From: Fontisubflavum oceani
GTDB taxonomy: Bacteria > Pseudomonadota > Alphaproteobacteria > Rhodobacterales > Rhodobacteraceae
DNA: 64,000 bases
Assembly: GCF_030407165.1 (NCBI RefSeq)
Contig: NZ_CP129111.1
Span: forward strand, 1,054,001 to 1,118,000
Reading direction: 5' to 3'
The notes under the pieces are model-generated. The model did not search any database, was not told the DNA's origin, and saw nothing but the letters and a program-made list of their open reading frames with translations. Both the position numbers and the translations under genes were made by a program. This document shows, piece by piece, positions 17,967 through 25,912 of this stretch (positions are counted from its first letter, which is position 1; every line of letters begins with the position of its first letter).

Positions 17967-18104
17967 GTGCTGAAAACCATCACATTGGGCACCTGCGTAT
18001 CTGTTCAAGGCGTGTTTGTTCGCGCGCTTCAGAACGGCAAAATCGTCGTCCGCGTGGGTGACCGGATCTTCACCGGGCGACCGGTCAGCGCCGAAGCGGC
18101 CTGA
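17967..18104 (+). CDS. Small conserved-looking protein, 45 residues
   Basis: A short frame starting with GTG at 17967, preceded by a strong GGGGGA site eight bases upstream. It reads MLKTITLGTCVSVQG, then VFVRALQNGKIVVRVGDRIFTGRPV, ending in AEAA. Alternating hydrophobic and charged residues suggest a tiny beta-rich fold. I recall similar short proteins beside hemH in Rhodobacterales but cannot verify this. The function is unknown. It stands alone between mutT and the convergent hemH, only six bases from the hemH stop. Confidence 0.65.
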   Translation: MLKTITLGTCVSVQGVFVRALQNGKIVVRVGDRIFTGRPVSAEAA

Positions 18105-18110
18105 TCCGCT

Positions 18111-19178
18111 CTAGTCGATCCAGCCTTTCAGATTGTCCTCGACCACGGCGGAAAGCGCTTTGATATGGGCGTCGTCATCGTTGAGGCAGGGGATATAGGT
18201 GAATTGCTCGCCACCGGCTTCCTCGAAACTCTCTTTGATCTCTTCGTTGATCTCTTCAAGCGTTTCGATGCAGTCGGCTGAGAAAGCCGGGGCGACAACG
18301 GCGATCTTCTTCTTGCCCTGTTCGGCGAGGCGCGCGACCTCTTCCACGGTGTAGGGTTGCAGCCATTCTTCGGGGCCGAACTGCGACTGGAAGGTGGTGG
18401 TGATCTCCGTATCGGCCCAGCCCAAACGCTCTTTCAAGAGCCGTGTCGTCTTCTGACATTGGCAATGATACGGATCGCCCTCCATCAGATAGCGGATCGG
18501 CACACCGTGATAGGAACAGACCAGAATGTCGGGCCGGTCTTCCAGCGCGCCATAGGCCTTCTCCACCGATTGCGCCAAGGCTTCGATGTAAAGCGGATGT
18601 TCGAAATAGGGCTCGACCGTGCGCGCGATAGGCTGCCATTTCACATCCATCAAGGACCGGAAGAATTGATCGCAGGCCGTGGCCGAGGTGGCCCCGGCAT
18701 AATGTGGGTAGAGGGGGAAGAAGAGGATCTTCTGGCACCCCTGGGCGATCATGGCATCGACCTTGGATTTGGTTGAGGGATTGCCGTAGCGCATGCAGAA
18801 ATCGACCACGACCTGATCGCCATAACGCGCCTCAAGCGCGGCCTTCATCTTGGCCGTTTGGTCCTTGGTGATCGTCATCAGCGGGCTTTCGCCTTTGTCG
18901 TGATTCCAGATCGATTTATAGGCTGCGCCCGAGCTGAACGGGCGTTTGGTCAGGATGATGAGCTGCAAAAGCGGCTGCCATTTCCACCACGGATAGTCGA
19001 TGACGCGTTTGTCGGAGAGGAACTCGTTCAGATAGCGGCGCATCGGCCAATAGCTGTAATCATCCGGTGTTCCGAGATTGGCCAACAGCACGCCGGTTTT
19101 GCCGAAGGAGACCTTGGGGTGGTCGGCGGCGGCATGGGGAGGCACTTCGTTCATCATCATCTGGTGTTCGTCTTTCAC
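18111..19178 (-). CDS. hemH: Ferrochelatase
   Basis: The last step of heme synthesis, inserting Fe2+ into protoporphyrin IX. The 355 residues have the family marks: VLLANLGTPDDYSYWPMRRYL at the N-terminus, the DFCMRYGNPS loop, FFPLYPHYAGATSATACDQF, the catalytic His in VCSYHGVP, the CQCQKTTRLL segment, and the metal-site region VVAPAFSADCIETLEEI. The GTG start at 19178 overlaps the stop of the upstream methyltransferase (GTGA). A downstream ATG cluster (MMMNEV) is an alternative start. Confidence 0.96.
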   Translation of the reverse strand: MKDEHQMMMNEVPPHAAADHPKVSFGKTGVLLANLGTPDDYSYWPMRRYLNEFLSDKRVIDYPWWKWQPLLQLIILTKRPFSSGAAYKSIWNHDKGESPLMTITKDQTAKMKAALEARYGDQVVVDFCMRYGNPSTKSKVDAMIAQGCQKILFFPLYPHYAGATSATACDQFFRSLMDVKWQPIARTVEPYFEHPLYIEALAQSVEKAYGALEDRPDILVCSYHGVPIRYLMEGDPYHCQCQKTTRLLKERLGWADTEITTTFQSQFGPEEWLQPYTVEEVARLAEQGKKKIAVVAPAFSADCIETLEEINEEIKESFEEAGGEQFTYIPCLNDDDAHIKALSAVVEDNLKGWID

Positions 19179-20029
19179 TCTTGGTCTCGGGTCTGAACCG
19201 GCATGGCCGTTTCGTCGAATTCGGTGGTTTTCAGGGCATCGGCCAGGCGAGATGTCGCACTGCCTGGGCGAAGCGGTTTTTGCTGACTTTCATGCGGGGA
19301 CCAGCCGGTGAGAAAGGCCAGTTCAAAGGTCGCGCGGATGCGCCTGTTCTCGGCGGGAAAGCTCTCGGCATAAATCTCTGCCGCGCGGGTGAAGAGGCGG
19401 CGGGGCGTCGGGCCACGGTGCCGTGTTGCAAGGGCGTTGGTCTCGCCCATGGCGCGGAGATCGGCCATCAGCGACGGCAGATCGGCATAGCTGACATCGC
19501 GGCGCGTGCTGTCGGCCACGGGCAAAGCAAACCCGGCGCGCTGCAACAGCCCGCCAAGGTCGCGTAGCTCCCCCATCGGCGCGATGCGGGGCGAGAGGCC
19601 GCCGAGTGTCTCGATCTCGGCCTGCCCAAGGGCGGCGCGCAGTTCGGCCAATGTGTCCCCCGCAAAGAAGACGGCGAGGAACAATCCATCGGGCTTGAGC
19701 GCGCGGCGGCATTGGACGATCTGGCCCACCGGATCATTGGCCCAATGCAGGCCCATGGCGTGGATCACCAGATCATGGGCGCCCGGCGCAATGTCGAGCG
19801 TCTCTGTATCCGCGACCAGTGTCGCACCTGGCAGGAAATCGGCCCAGATTTCTGGGAACGCCGTCACGATCGCGGGTGTCGTAAACGATCTGTTAACGTC
19901 GATGAGTCTTTCCTGAAGCTCGAACCTGGCCTCGTCATGCAGGAAGCCCGCTTGATCCAGCCGGGCGCGGGCGCGGCGGCGGGCAAGGGTGGCTCTGTGC
20001 ACCAAGGCGGCTGGCGTAGGGTGTGACAC
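19175..20029 (-). CDS. SAM-dependent methyltransferase-like protein, BioC/NDUFAF5-like
   Basis: A 284-residue methyltransferase-fold protein. The pattern LVHRATLARRRARA...FLHDEARFELQERL at the start and VIHAMGLHWANDPVGQIVQCRRALKPDG in the middle resembles the group of mitochondrial NDUFAF5 (complex I arginine hydroxylase) and BioC. The usual glycine-rich motif I is weak (PEIWADFLPGATLV), so classical methyl transfer is not certain. GTG start at 20029. It is divergent from comF, and its stop overlaps the hemH start. Confidence 0.8.
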   Translation of the reverse strand: MSHPTPAALVHRATLARRRARARLDQAGFLHDEARFELQERLIDVNRSFTTPAIVTAFPEIWADFLPGATLVADTETLDIAPGAHDLVIHAMGLHWANDPVGQIVQCRRALKPDGLFLAVFFAGDTLAELRAALGQAEIETLGGLSPRIAPMGELRDLGGLLQRAGFALPVADSTRRDVSYADLPSLMADLRAMGETNALATRHRGPTPRRLFTRAAEIYAESFPAENRRIRATFELAFLTGWSPHESQQKPLRPGSATSRLADALKTTEFDETAMPVQTRDQE

Positions 20030-20072
20030 GTGAGGTTCCGTTCGCTGACCCGCTGCAACTTAGGGGCGTGAT

Positions 20073-20795
20073 ATGAGATTGCAAACCGCGATACATGCGG
20101 TGTTTCCGCCCGAATGTCTCTGCTGTGGCGCGCGGGTCGAAAGCGATTATGCGATTTGCGGGGCGTGCTGGGGCGATACGCCGTTTATCCACGGCACGGC
20201 CTGCGACAAATGCGGCGTGCCACTGCCTGGCGCTGAGGAGGAGACGGCACTGCGCTGTGATGAGTGTCTGCGGGTGGCGCGGCCCTGGTCGCGGGGACGG
20301 GCGGTGTTCGTCTATGGCGGAAATGCGCGGCGGCTGGTTCTGGGCCTGAAACATGGTGATCGGGCCGATGTGGCGAAAGCGGCAGGGCCGTGGATGGCCG
20401 CACGCGCCGCACCGCTTCTGACGGAGCAGAGCCTCATCGTGCCGATCCCGTTGCACCGCTGGCGGCTCTTGAAGCGGCGCTACAATCAATCGGCGCTTCT
20501 GGCCCATGCCTTGGGCCGGGCCGCGAACGTGGAGGTTGCACCTGACGCTCTAATCCGGCCCTCTGCGACGCAGAGCCAAGACGGGCTCGGCTATGAGAAG
20601 CGGTTTGAAAACCTGGGGAGCGCGATCAGACCGCATCCGAAACATGGCGCGGTTTTGGCGGGACGCAATGTGCTGTTGATCGACGATGTGATGACCTCGG
20701 GCGCGACATTTTCAGCGGCGACCGAGGCAGCTTTTGTTGCGGGCGCAAAAAACGTCTGCGTGATAGCCCTAGCGCGCGTCGCCAAGGACGCCTAA
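20073..20795 (+). CDS. comF: ComF-family phosphoribosyltransferase-like protein
   Basis: A double-zinc-ribbon protein with a type I phosphoribosyltransferase fold, related to competence protein ComF/GntX. The N-terminus has four cysteine pairs (CLCCG, CGACW, CDKCG, CDEC) for metal binding. The PRPP loop appears as VLLIDDVMTSGATFSAA near residue 200, and RRYNQSALLA is the typical ComF middle motif. The length of 240 is normal. In naturally competent bacteria ComF aids uptake of single-stranded DNA; here no other com genes are adjacent. The glutaredoxin gene follows 36 bases later. Confidence 0.9.
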   Translation: MRLQTAIHAVFPPECLCCGARVESDYAICGACWGDTPFIHGTACDKCGVPLPGAEEETALRCDECLRVARPWSRGRAVFVYGGNARRLVLGLKHGDRADVAKAAGPWMAARAAPLLTEQSLIVPIPLHRWRLLKRRYNQSALLAHALGRAANVEVAPDALIRPSATQSQDGLGYEKRFENLGSAIRPHPKHGAVLAGRNVLLIDDVMTSGATFSAATEAAFVAGAKNVCVIALARVAKDA

Positions 20796-20831
20796 ATCAC
20801 CCTGATTGCGGGATTGATTGGACGGAAGATC

Positions 20832-21089
20832 ATGCCAACTGTTGAAATTTATACGTCGCCGCTTTGCGGCTATTGCCACGCGGCCAAGCGGATGCTGACT
20901 GACAAGGGTGTCAGCTTTGCCGAGTACAACGTGTCGGGTGATGCGGCAAAGCGGCAAGAGATGCTGAGCCGCGCCAATGGCCGCCACACGGTGCCGCAGA
21001 TATTCATCGGGGAGACCCATGTCGGCGGCTATGATGAGATGGCCGCCCTTGAACGGGACGGCAAGCTCGACCCCCTGCTCGCCGCGTGA
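20832..21089 (+). CDS. grxC: Glutaredoxin 3
   Basis: An 85-residue class I glutaredoxin that reduces disulfides and glutathione mixed disulfides. The active site is CGYC in TSPLCGYCHAAKRML. The cis-proline motif TVPQIFIG and the glutathione-binding GGYDE follow. The ATG at 20832 with GGAAG upstream is chosen over an in-frame ATG at 20814. A hairpin resembling a terminator lies just after the stop. Confidence 0.95.
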   Translation: MPTVEIYTSPLCGYCHAAKRMLTDKGVSFAEYNVSGDAAKRQEMLSRANGRHTVPQIFIGETHVGGYDEMAALERDGKLDPLLAA

Positions 21090-21098
21090 CGCGACGCT

Positions 21099-21126
21099 GA
21101 GACCCCTTGCCGAGCGGCAGGGGTTT
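21099..21126 (+). terminator. Hairpin after grxC
   Basis: ACCCCTTGCC and GGCAGGGGT pair with one bulged T around GAGC, followed by TTTATGT. It lies 10 bases after the grxC stop and before the MarR gene, so it probably separates the two transcripts. Confidence 0.5.
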
Positions 21127-21133
21127 ATGTGTT

Positions 21134-21586
21134 ATGCGCGCCATGAGTTCGACCGAAGACCCTCTTGCCATTGCGCTTTTTAGTGAAATGTTCATGGCCG
21201 ATCAGCTGGCGCGCAACCGGCTGTCGAAGGCGTTGCCGAAAGGCATGGAGCTCAGCCATTTCTCGGTGTTGAACCATTTGGCGCGGAGCGGTGAGGAAAA
21301 GACACCGGCGCAATTGGCCCGCGTGTTCCACGTCACACGAGGCGCGATGACCAACACATTGGGCAAGTTGGAATGGGCCGGTCATGTGCATATTCGCCCC
21401 GATTGGGATGATGCACGGCGGAAATTCGTCTCGATCAGCCCTTCGGGCAAGCGGGCGAGAGATGCCGCGCTTGAGGTGATTGCGCCGATCTTATCGGAAA
21501 CGGTGACGGAGATTGGCGCCGACCGAGTGCGCTCGGCCCTCCCAGTGATCCGCGAGATGCGGCTGCGTCTGGAAGACGAGGGCTGA
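21134..21586 (+). CDS. MarR-family transcriptional regulator
   Basis: About 150 residues with the MarR winged helix. MELSHFSVLNHLARSG forms helix 2. KTPAQLARVFHVTRGAMTNTLGKLEWAGHVHIRPDWDDARRKFVSIS contains the recognition helix and the wing with the DDAR(R)K hallmark. The ligand and targets are unknown. The start could be the ATG at 21134 or 21143; the preceding hairpin makes the earlier TTG at 21107 unlikely. The next coding gene is convergent, after 313 bases of non-coding sequence. Confidence 0.85.
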   Translation: MRAMSSTEDPLAIALFSEMFMADQLARNRLSKALPKGMELSHFSVLNHLARSGEEKTPAQLARVFHVTRGAMTNTLGKLEWAGHVHIRPDWDDARRKFVSISPSGKRARDAALEVIAPILSETVTEIGADRVRSALPVIREMRLRLEDEG

Positions 21587-21899
21587 TGGAACGGCTTTGG
21601 TTCTAGAGGCTTGCTTCGAGGAATGGCGATCTTAACCCATCGAGTACCGACTTGATGACGGCTTTGTTTTGTGGGCCTAGGATTGGTATCTCCCAGTGAT
21701 GGCGAGATGTCTCCGCTGCACAAAGCTTGCGACGTAGCGGCGCGCGTCGCAACGTCAGCTAAACTCTTCTGCGATACCATCCTTCGAGATTCGGATGGCT
21801 AGTTCGCCTGAGAAGACGGATAGGGTTATACAACAACGACCACACCAGAGCCGTCTTCAATCTCTCCAACGGATTCGTGCTGAACGGTATGTCATTCCA
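21587..21899. other. Non-coding stretch with three successive perfect stem-loops
   Basis: I see no convincing gene in these 313 bases. Three consecutive stems are present: TTGCGACG/CGTCGCAA (21727-21752, 10-base loop), CCATCC/GGATGG (21777-21798, 10-base loop), and GAAGACGG/CCGTCTTC (21812-21858, 31-base loop). The stretch marks the left border of the sugar-catabolism island. It may be a structured RNA or the decayed end of a mobile element; neither is proven. Confidence 0.4.
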
Positions 21900-22889
21900 T
21901 CATTTCGTCGTGCAGGTTTTGCCGGTGATAAGTCGGTTGGCTAGATCCCAGAACGCCGGCGGCACCTGTGCATTTTTGATCGCAGTGACGTTGCTTTTCA
22001 ACCGGCTCGGGTGACCGTTGCCAAGAAGAAGGCTAGCGACCTGTTTGCGTCGGATCGGGAAGGCGAGGGCTGCCTCGGGCAATGTTATGTCGAAAGCCTT
22101 ACAAAGTACCTCAAGTGCACTGACCTTGACCAATACTTCTTCTGGTGCTGGCCCGTAGTCCCAGTGGGCCCCCTCCACCGCACCGGTGGCGAGAATGCCG
22201 GAGTTGAAGACACCACCGATCACGAAACGCGTGCCTGAACGGTCACACATCTCCAAGAGGCGCGCTTCAGCGGAACGATCCAACAATGTATAGCGGCCGG
22301 CAAGCAGGATTAGATCTATCTCGACCTGCGCAAGAATTGTCTCGCAGATCTCGACTTCGTTCACACCGATTCCAATGGCTTGTACGGTACCTGAGGCTTT
22401 CAAATCCGCTAGCGCGCGAAATCCGCCATTGACGAGTTGCGCCATGTAGATGTCATTGCGTCTACCATGTGTACGTTCCCCAATGTCATGGACGTAGAGG
22501 ATATCGATCCGGTTCAATCCAAGCCGCTGCAGACTGTCTTCATAGGACCGCATGATCCCGTCATAGGAGTAATCGTAGTTCTGATCGAAGGGCAGCGGGT
22601 TCACGAAGCCGTTCAGCGCCGCGTGCCTTACTGCGGACGGCGATAACAATCGCCCGACTTTGGTGGACGTGATGACTTCCTCATCCGGTTTGTCCCGTAA
22701 GAAATCGCCGAGGAGTCTTTCGGCCTTGCCTTGCCCGTAATGCGGGGCGGTGTCGAAATACCGGATGCCAAGGTCCCATGCGGTCTCAAGCGTTTGAAGC
22801 GCTGTGTCGCGCGCTACCTCTTTATAGAGCCCCGCGACCGCCGCCGTACCGAGGCCGATTTGCGGCAACTCCAATGCCATCTTTGTCAC
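21900..22889 (-). CDS. Aldo/keto reductase, probable L-fucose / D-threo-aldose 1-dehydrogenase
   Basis: An NAD(P)-dependent aldo-keto reductase that would oxidise an aldose to its lactone, the first committed step of the island's pathway. The 329 residues show the AKR tetrad: Asp and Tyr in RYFDTAPHYGQGKAE, Lys in TSTKVGR, and His in DILYVHDIGERTHG. The last motif, VHD with THG, is typical of the D-threo-aldose/fucose dehydrogenase branch. The substrate is inferred from the neighbours. GTG start at 22889 overlaps the stop of the repaired ATPase gene (GTGA). Last gene of the minus-strand operon. Confidence 0.85.
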   Translation of the reverse strand: MTKMALELPQIGLGTAAVAGLYKEVARDTALQTLETAWDLGIRYFDTAPHYGQGKAERLLGDFLRDKPDEEVITSTKVGRLLSPSAVRHAALNGFVNPLPFDQNYDYSYDGIMRSYEDSLQRLGLNRIDILYVHDIGERTHGRRNDIYMAQLVNGGFRALADLKASGTVQAIGIGVNEVEICETILAQVEIDLILLAGRYTLLDRSAEARLLEMCDRSGTRFVIGGVFNSGILATGAVEGAHWDYGPAPEEVLVKVSALEVLCKAFDITLPEAALAFPIRRKQVASLLLGNGHPSRLKSNVTAIKNAQVPPAFWDLANRLITGKTCTTK

Positions 22890-23940
22890 CCAATCCGTAA
22901 GCCACTTTCGGCATCAAAAAGATGCACATGGGCGTCATCGAAGGACAGACCAAGCTGGTCACCTGACGAAAGATTCGCGTGACCACGCAGGGCGGCCAGC
23001 GCGTCGGTCTCGCCCAGATGCGCCGATATCAACGTTTCCGCCCCGGTGGGTTCAACCACCGCCACGCGGATGTGGATGCGGGGGTGGCGACGTCTTGCAA
23101 AAGATGTTCTGGACGGATGCCAAACAGGATGTCCCTACCTGGTGCCACGGCTTGCGGCAATGCAACGGCCTGACCATCTTCCAACCGCGCCGTGCCGCCA
23201 GTCTCTGTTTTGGCCGGAAACAGGTTCATCGAAGGAGAGCCGATAAAAGACGCCACGAAACTGTTTTGCGGCTGGTTGTACAGCTCAAGCGGGGAGCCGA
23301 TCTGTGAGACATGGCCGCCGTCAAGCACAATGATCTTGTCGGCCATGGTCATGGCTTCGATCTGATCGTGGGTCACATAGACAACCGTTGTTTTCAGCTT
23401 CTGATGTAGCTCTTTGATCTCGGTTCGCATCTTAACGCGCAGCTTTGCATCGAGATTGGAAAGCGGCTCGTCAAAAAGGAACACCGATGGGGCCCGTACC
23501 GCACGCCCCATCGCTACACGCTGTCGCTGACCACCGGACAGGTGGCGCGGATAACGGTCGAGAAGGTGACCAAGCCCTAGAATTTCAGCCGCCGCTTCGA
23601 CCTTCGCCCGGGACTCGGCCTTGTCGGCCCGTGCCAAGCGCAGCGAAAACCCCATGTTTTCGGCGACGGTCATATGCGGATAAAGGGCGTAATTCTGGAA
23701 CACCATGGCGATATCGCGCTCTTTCGGAAGCGCGTTGTTTACCACACTGTCGCCGATGACGATCTCGCCGCCGGTTACCGACTCCAACCCGGCCAGCATG
23801 CGCAGCAGGGTTGATTTTCCGCACCCCGACGGGCCGACCAGAACCGCGAACTCTCCCGGTTCAATGTCGATGTCGACCCCGTGGATAACAGGTATGGCGC
23901 CGTAGGATTTGCGGACGTCGTGCAGCGCAATTGGTTTCAT
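22886..23940 (-). CDS. Sugar ABC transporter ATP-binding protein, MalK/UgpC type (one-base frameshift)
   Basis: The ATPase that powers the CUT1-type importer encoded across the divergent promoter. Walker A GPSGCGKSTLLRMLAG, Q-loop FQNYALYPHMTV, signature LSGGQRQRVAMGRAV, Walker B VFLFDEPLSNLDAKLR and switch His VTHDQ are intact. The C-terminal TOBE domain is broken after LLQDVATP. Adding one C to the five-C run (G 23080-23084 on the plus strand) gives RIHIRVAVVEPTGAE and ends with LSFDDAHVHLFDAESG, for 351 residues. The repaired stop overlaps the aldo/keto reductase start. It begins one base after the GntR stop. Confidence 0.9.
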
Positions 23941-23941
23941 C

Positions 23942-24574
23942 TCAAATGCCTTCCATGGCCCGTTGCATCGCCACGCTTAGGTGGTCGGACAGTTTCGATT
24001 GCGCGGCCTCGGCATCGCCCCGGGCGCAGGCTTCCAAAATCGCGATATGTTCTTCGAGCGCGCCAAAGACCCGTTTCGCGCTCAGTCGAATATTAGTGCG
24101 GATCAGGCGTAGGCGGACGGCATTGATCTGATAGGTTTCTTCCACCAACTCGTTGTTGATCGCGCCGACAAGTTCATCGTGGAACCGCCAATCTACATCC
24201 ACCGCCTGACTCAGAACCTCAGCGGAGGCTTCCTTCTGCGCGCGCTGTAACACGTCATTGGTATCCCTCAGGGTCACCTCTGCCTTATCCTGATGGAACT
24301 CGCAGTAGTCCGGGACAGCCGCGAGTTCGAGGATAGACCGGAGTTGAAACGCCTCGCGGATGAAGCGCAGGGTTACATCGGCCACCTGAATGCCGCGCTG
24401 GGGATGCACTTTCAGAAGCGAGTCGTGCTCCAGCCTTTGGATCGCTTCTCGCGCGCTGCCAAGCGAGACACCGGCCAGCTCCGCAAGCTCGCGTTGGGTC
24501 ACAAACTGACCAGGTTTCAAATCCCCGGCAAAGAGCCGGTCGCGGAAACTTTCATAGGCTGAGATGCGAGACAT
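23942..24574 (-). CDS. GntR-family (FadR/FCD subgroup) regulator of the sugar island
   Basis: A 210-residue regulator. The N-terminal winged helix has LKPGQFVTQRELAELAGVSLGSAREAIQRLEHDSLLKVHPQRG, seen as successive short motifs. The C-terminal FCD helical domain carries the metal- or ligand-binding pattern (DVDWRFHDELV and LEEHIAILEACARGD with conserved His). FCD regulators usually repress sugar-acid catabolism and are released by a pathway acid. It is divergent from the dehydratase-transporter-enzyme operon and probably autoregulates through the palindromic region 24651-24717. Confidence 0.88.
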   Translation of the reverse strand: MSRISAYESFRDRLFAGDLKPGQFVTQRELAELAGVSLGSAREAIQRLEHDSLLKVHPQRGIQVADVTLRFIREAFQLRSILELAAVPDYCEFHQDKAEVTLRDTNDVLQRAQKEASAEVLSQAVDVDWRFHDELVGAINNELVEETYQINAVRLRLIRTNIRLSAKRVFGALEEHIAILEACARGDAEAAQSKLSDHLSVAMQRAMEGI

Positions 24575-24650
24575 GATTTTGCGGTCCGGTCACTTCTATC
24601 TTGGGTTAGGTGCGGCGAGTTTATTCATTTCTCATCGATCTACTAGTTCG

Positions 24651-24717
24651 CAGTCAGTGATAATGGGTAAATGAATCACTTGTCAATTACTGATTAATCA
24701 GTTACCCAGTCAGTGAT
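24651..24717. promoter_or_regulatory. Divergent promoter region with palindromic operator candidates
   Basis: The space between the regulator and the dehydratase gene contains a perfect 14-base palindrome, ACTGATTAATCAGT (24689-24702). It also has an inverted pair TGGGTAA/TTACCCA (24664-24670 and 24702-24708, centred on 24686) and a direct repeat CAGTCAGTGAT (24651-24661 and 24707-24717). On the minus strand TTGACA (24686-24681) and TATCAC (24662-24657) are 18 bases apart. On the plus strand TTGTCA (24680-24685) lies directly before the palindrome. Overlapping -35 boxes and operators between divergent genes suggest that one GntR dimer controls both directions. Confidence 0.6.
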
Positions 24718-24738
24718 CGACATCAAGGCTGACTGTGA

Positions 24739-25881
24739 ATGCAACCGATTATCATTGATAGAATCCAAGTGTTTGCAGTGTCTGTGACACCCCCTCGCGG
24801 ACCTGAATCGTCACTGGGCTCCATGCCGGTGCGCAATGGGTTGCTGGTGAAGCTGACGACACTCGATGGCGTGGAGGGATGGGGTGAGGCGTGGTGCAAC
24901 TTTCCGCCCCGGGGCAATCTTTCCCGGTTGTTCCTGATCGAAGATGTCATCGCGCCGATGTTGTTGGGTCGGAAGCTCGACCGTTTTGATCAATGTCGAC
25001 CGGTTTTGGAGCGCGATCTTGGTCGACTGGCCCGCCATACTGGCGAGCCTGGCCCGTTTGCCCATTGTTTTGCCGCCATCGACACGGCCCTGGCCGACAT
25101 CGCGGCACGAGCGCAGGGTCGGCCTTTGGCCTCTTTTCTCGCCGACGCTCCGGGTGGCGAGATTTCCGTTTATGCCAGCACCCCCGATGTGTCGCGACTT
25201 GAAGCCTCGATTGGAGAGGTGTTGGCCGATGGGCATGTCGCGACCAAGCTGAAGATCGGCTTTGACCGTGCCACCGATATGAGCCTGCTGCGGCGCTTTC
25301 GCGACCTTGCGGGAGGGCAGTTGGCGGTGATGGCGGATGCGAACCAGAACTGGTGTCTGAGCGAAGCAAAGGAGGCGGTGGCAGCGCTGGCCGAGTTTGA
25401 CCTTGGCTTCATCGAAGAGCCGATCGCCGCAGATGCCCCGCAGGATCAGTGGGCTGAACTGACCGCCGTCAGCCCGATCCCGATCGCGGCCGGCGAGAAC
25501 ATTACATCGGCGCTGGCCTTTCGAGACTACACCCATTTGGGCGGGTTGACGGTGCTACAGCCCGATGTTGCGAAATGGGGCGGCGTCAGTGGCACCTATG
25601 CGGTGGGGAGTGAGATTCATGCCGCAGGGCGCACCTGTGCCATGCACTACATGGGCACCGCCATTGGTCTTGCGGCCAGCGCCCATGTCTTGGCGGCGGT
25701 TGGCGGTACGGGACCGCTCGAACTGGACGCCAACCCCAACCCGCTTCGCACCGAGCTCGGGGAGATCGACCTGGGCGTCACCAATGGAAAAATGCAGCTG
25801 CCCGGAGGCGAGGGGATTGGTTTTGTGCCCGACCCCGAGGCCCTGAAGAGGTTCAAGGTTGCTCAGGCAGATGTGCACTGA
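24739..25881 (+). CDS. Mandelate racemase/enolase-superfamily sugar acid dehydratase
   Basis: A 380-residue enolase-superfamily enzyme of the mandelate racemase subgroup. Catalytic residues are visible: Lys170 and Lys172 in TKLKIGF, metal ligands Asp200 (MADANQNW), Glu226 (IEEP) and Glu253 (AGEN), then the Asp276/His303 pair (QPDVAKW and MHYMG). This layout fits an acid-sugar dehydratase that removes water from an aldonate. In context the substrate is L-fuconate or a stereochemically similar acid. It is shorter than, and does not look like, classical L-fuconate dehydratase of about 430 residues. First gene of the plus-strand operon. Confidence 0.87.
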   Translation: MQPIIIDRIQVFAVSVTPPRGPESSLGSMPVRNGLLVKLTTLDGVEGWGEAWCNFPPRGNLSRLFLIEDVIAPMLLGRKLDRFDQCRPVLERDLGRLARHTGEPGPFAHCFAAIDTALADIAARAQGRPLASFLADAPGGEISVYASTPDVSRLEASIGEVLADGHVATKLKIGFDRATDMSLLRRFRDLAGGQLAVMADANQNWCLSEAKEAVAALAEFDLGFIEEPIAADAPQDQWAELTAVSPIPIAAGENITSALAFRDYTHLGGLTVLQPDVAKWGGVSGTYAVGSEIHAAGRTCAMHYMGTAIGLAASAHVLAAVGGTGPLELDANPNPLRTELGEIDLGVTNGKMQLPGGEGIGFVPDPEALKRFKVAQADVH

Positions 25882-25912
25882 CGATAGCGCTGTTCATCAA
25901 AGGGAGGATATC

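Noticed and set aside
21818..21895. Plus-strand peptide LYNNDHTRAVFNLSNGF, faintly like an IS3-type transposase C-terminus
   Set aside because: Only the YNND part matches and no upstream transposase motif is in frame, so I did not call a second IS remnant.
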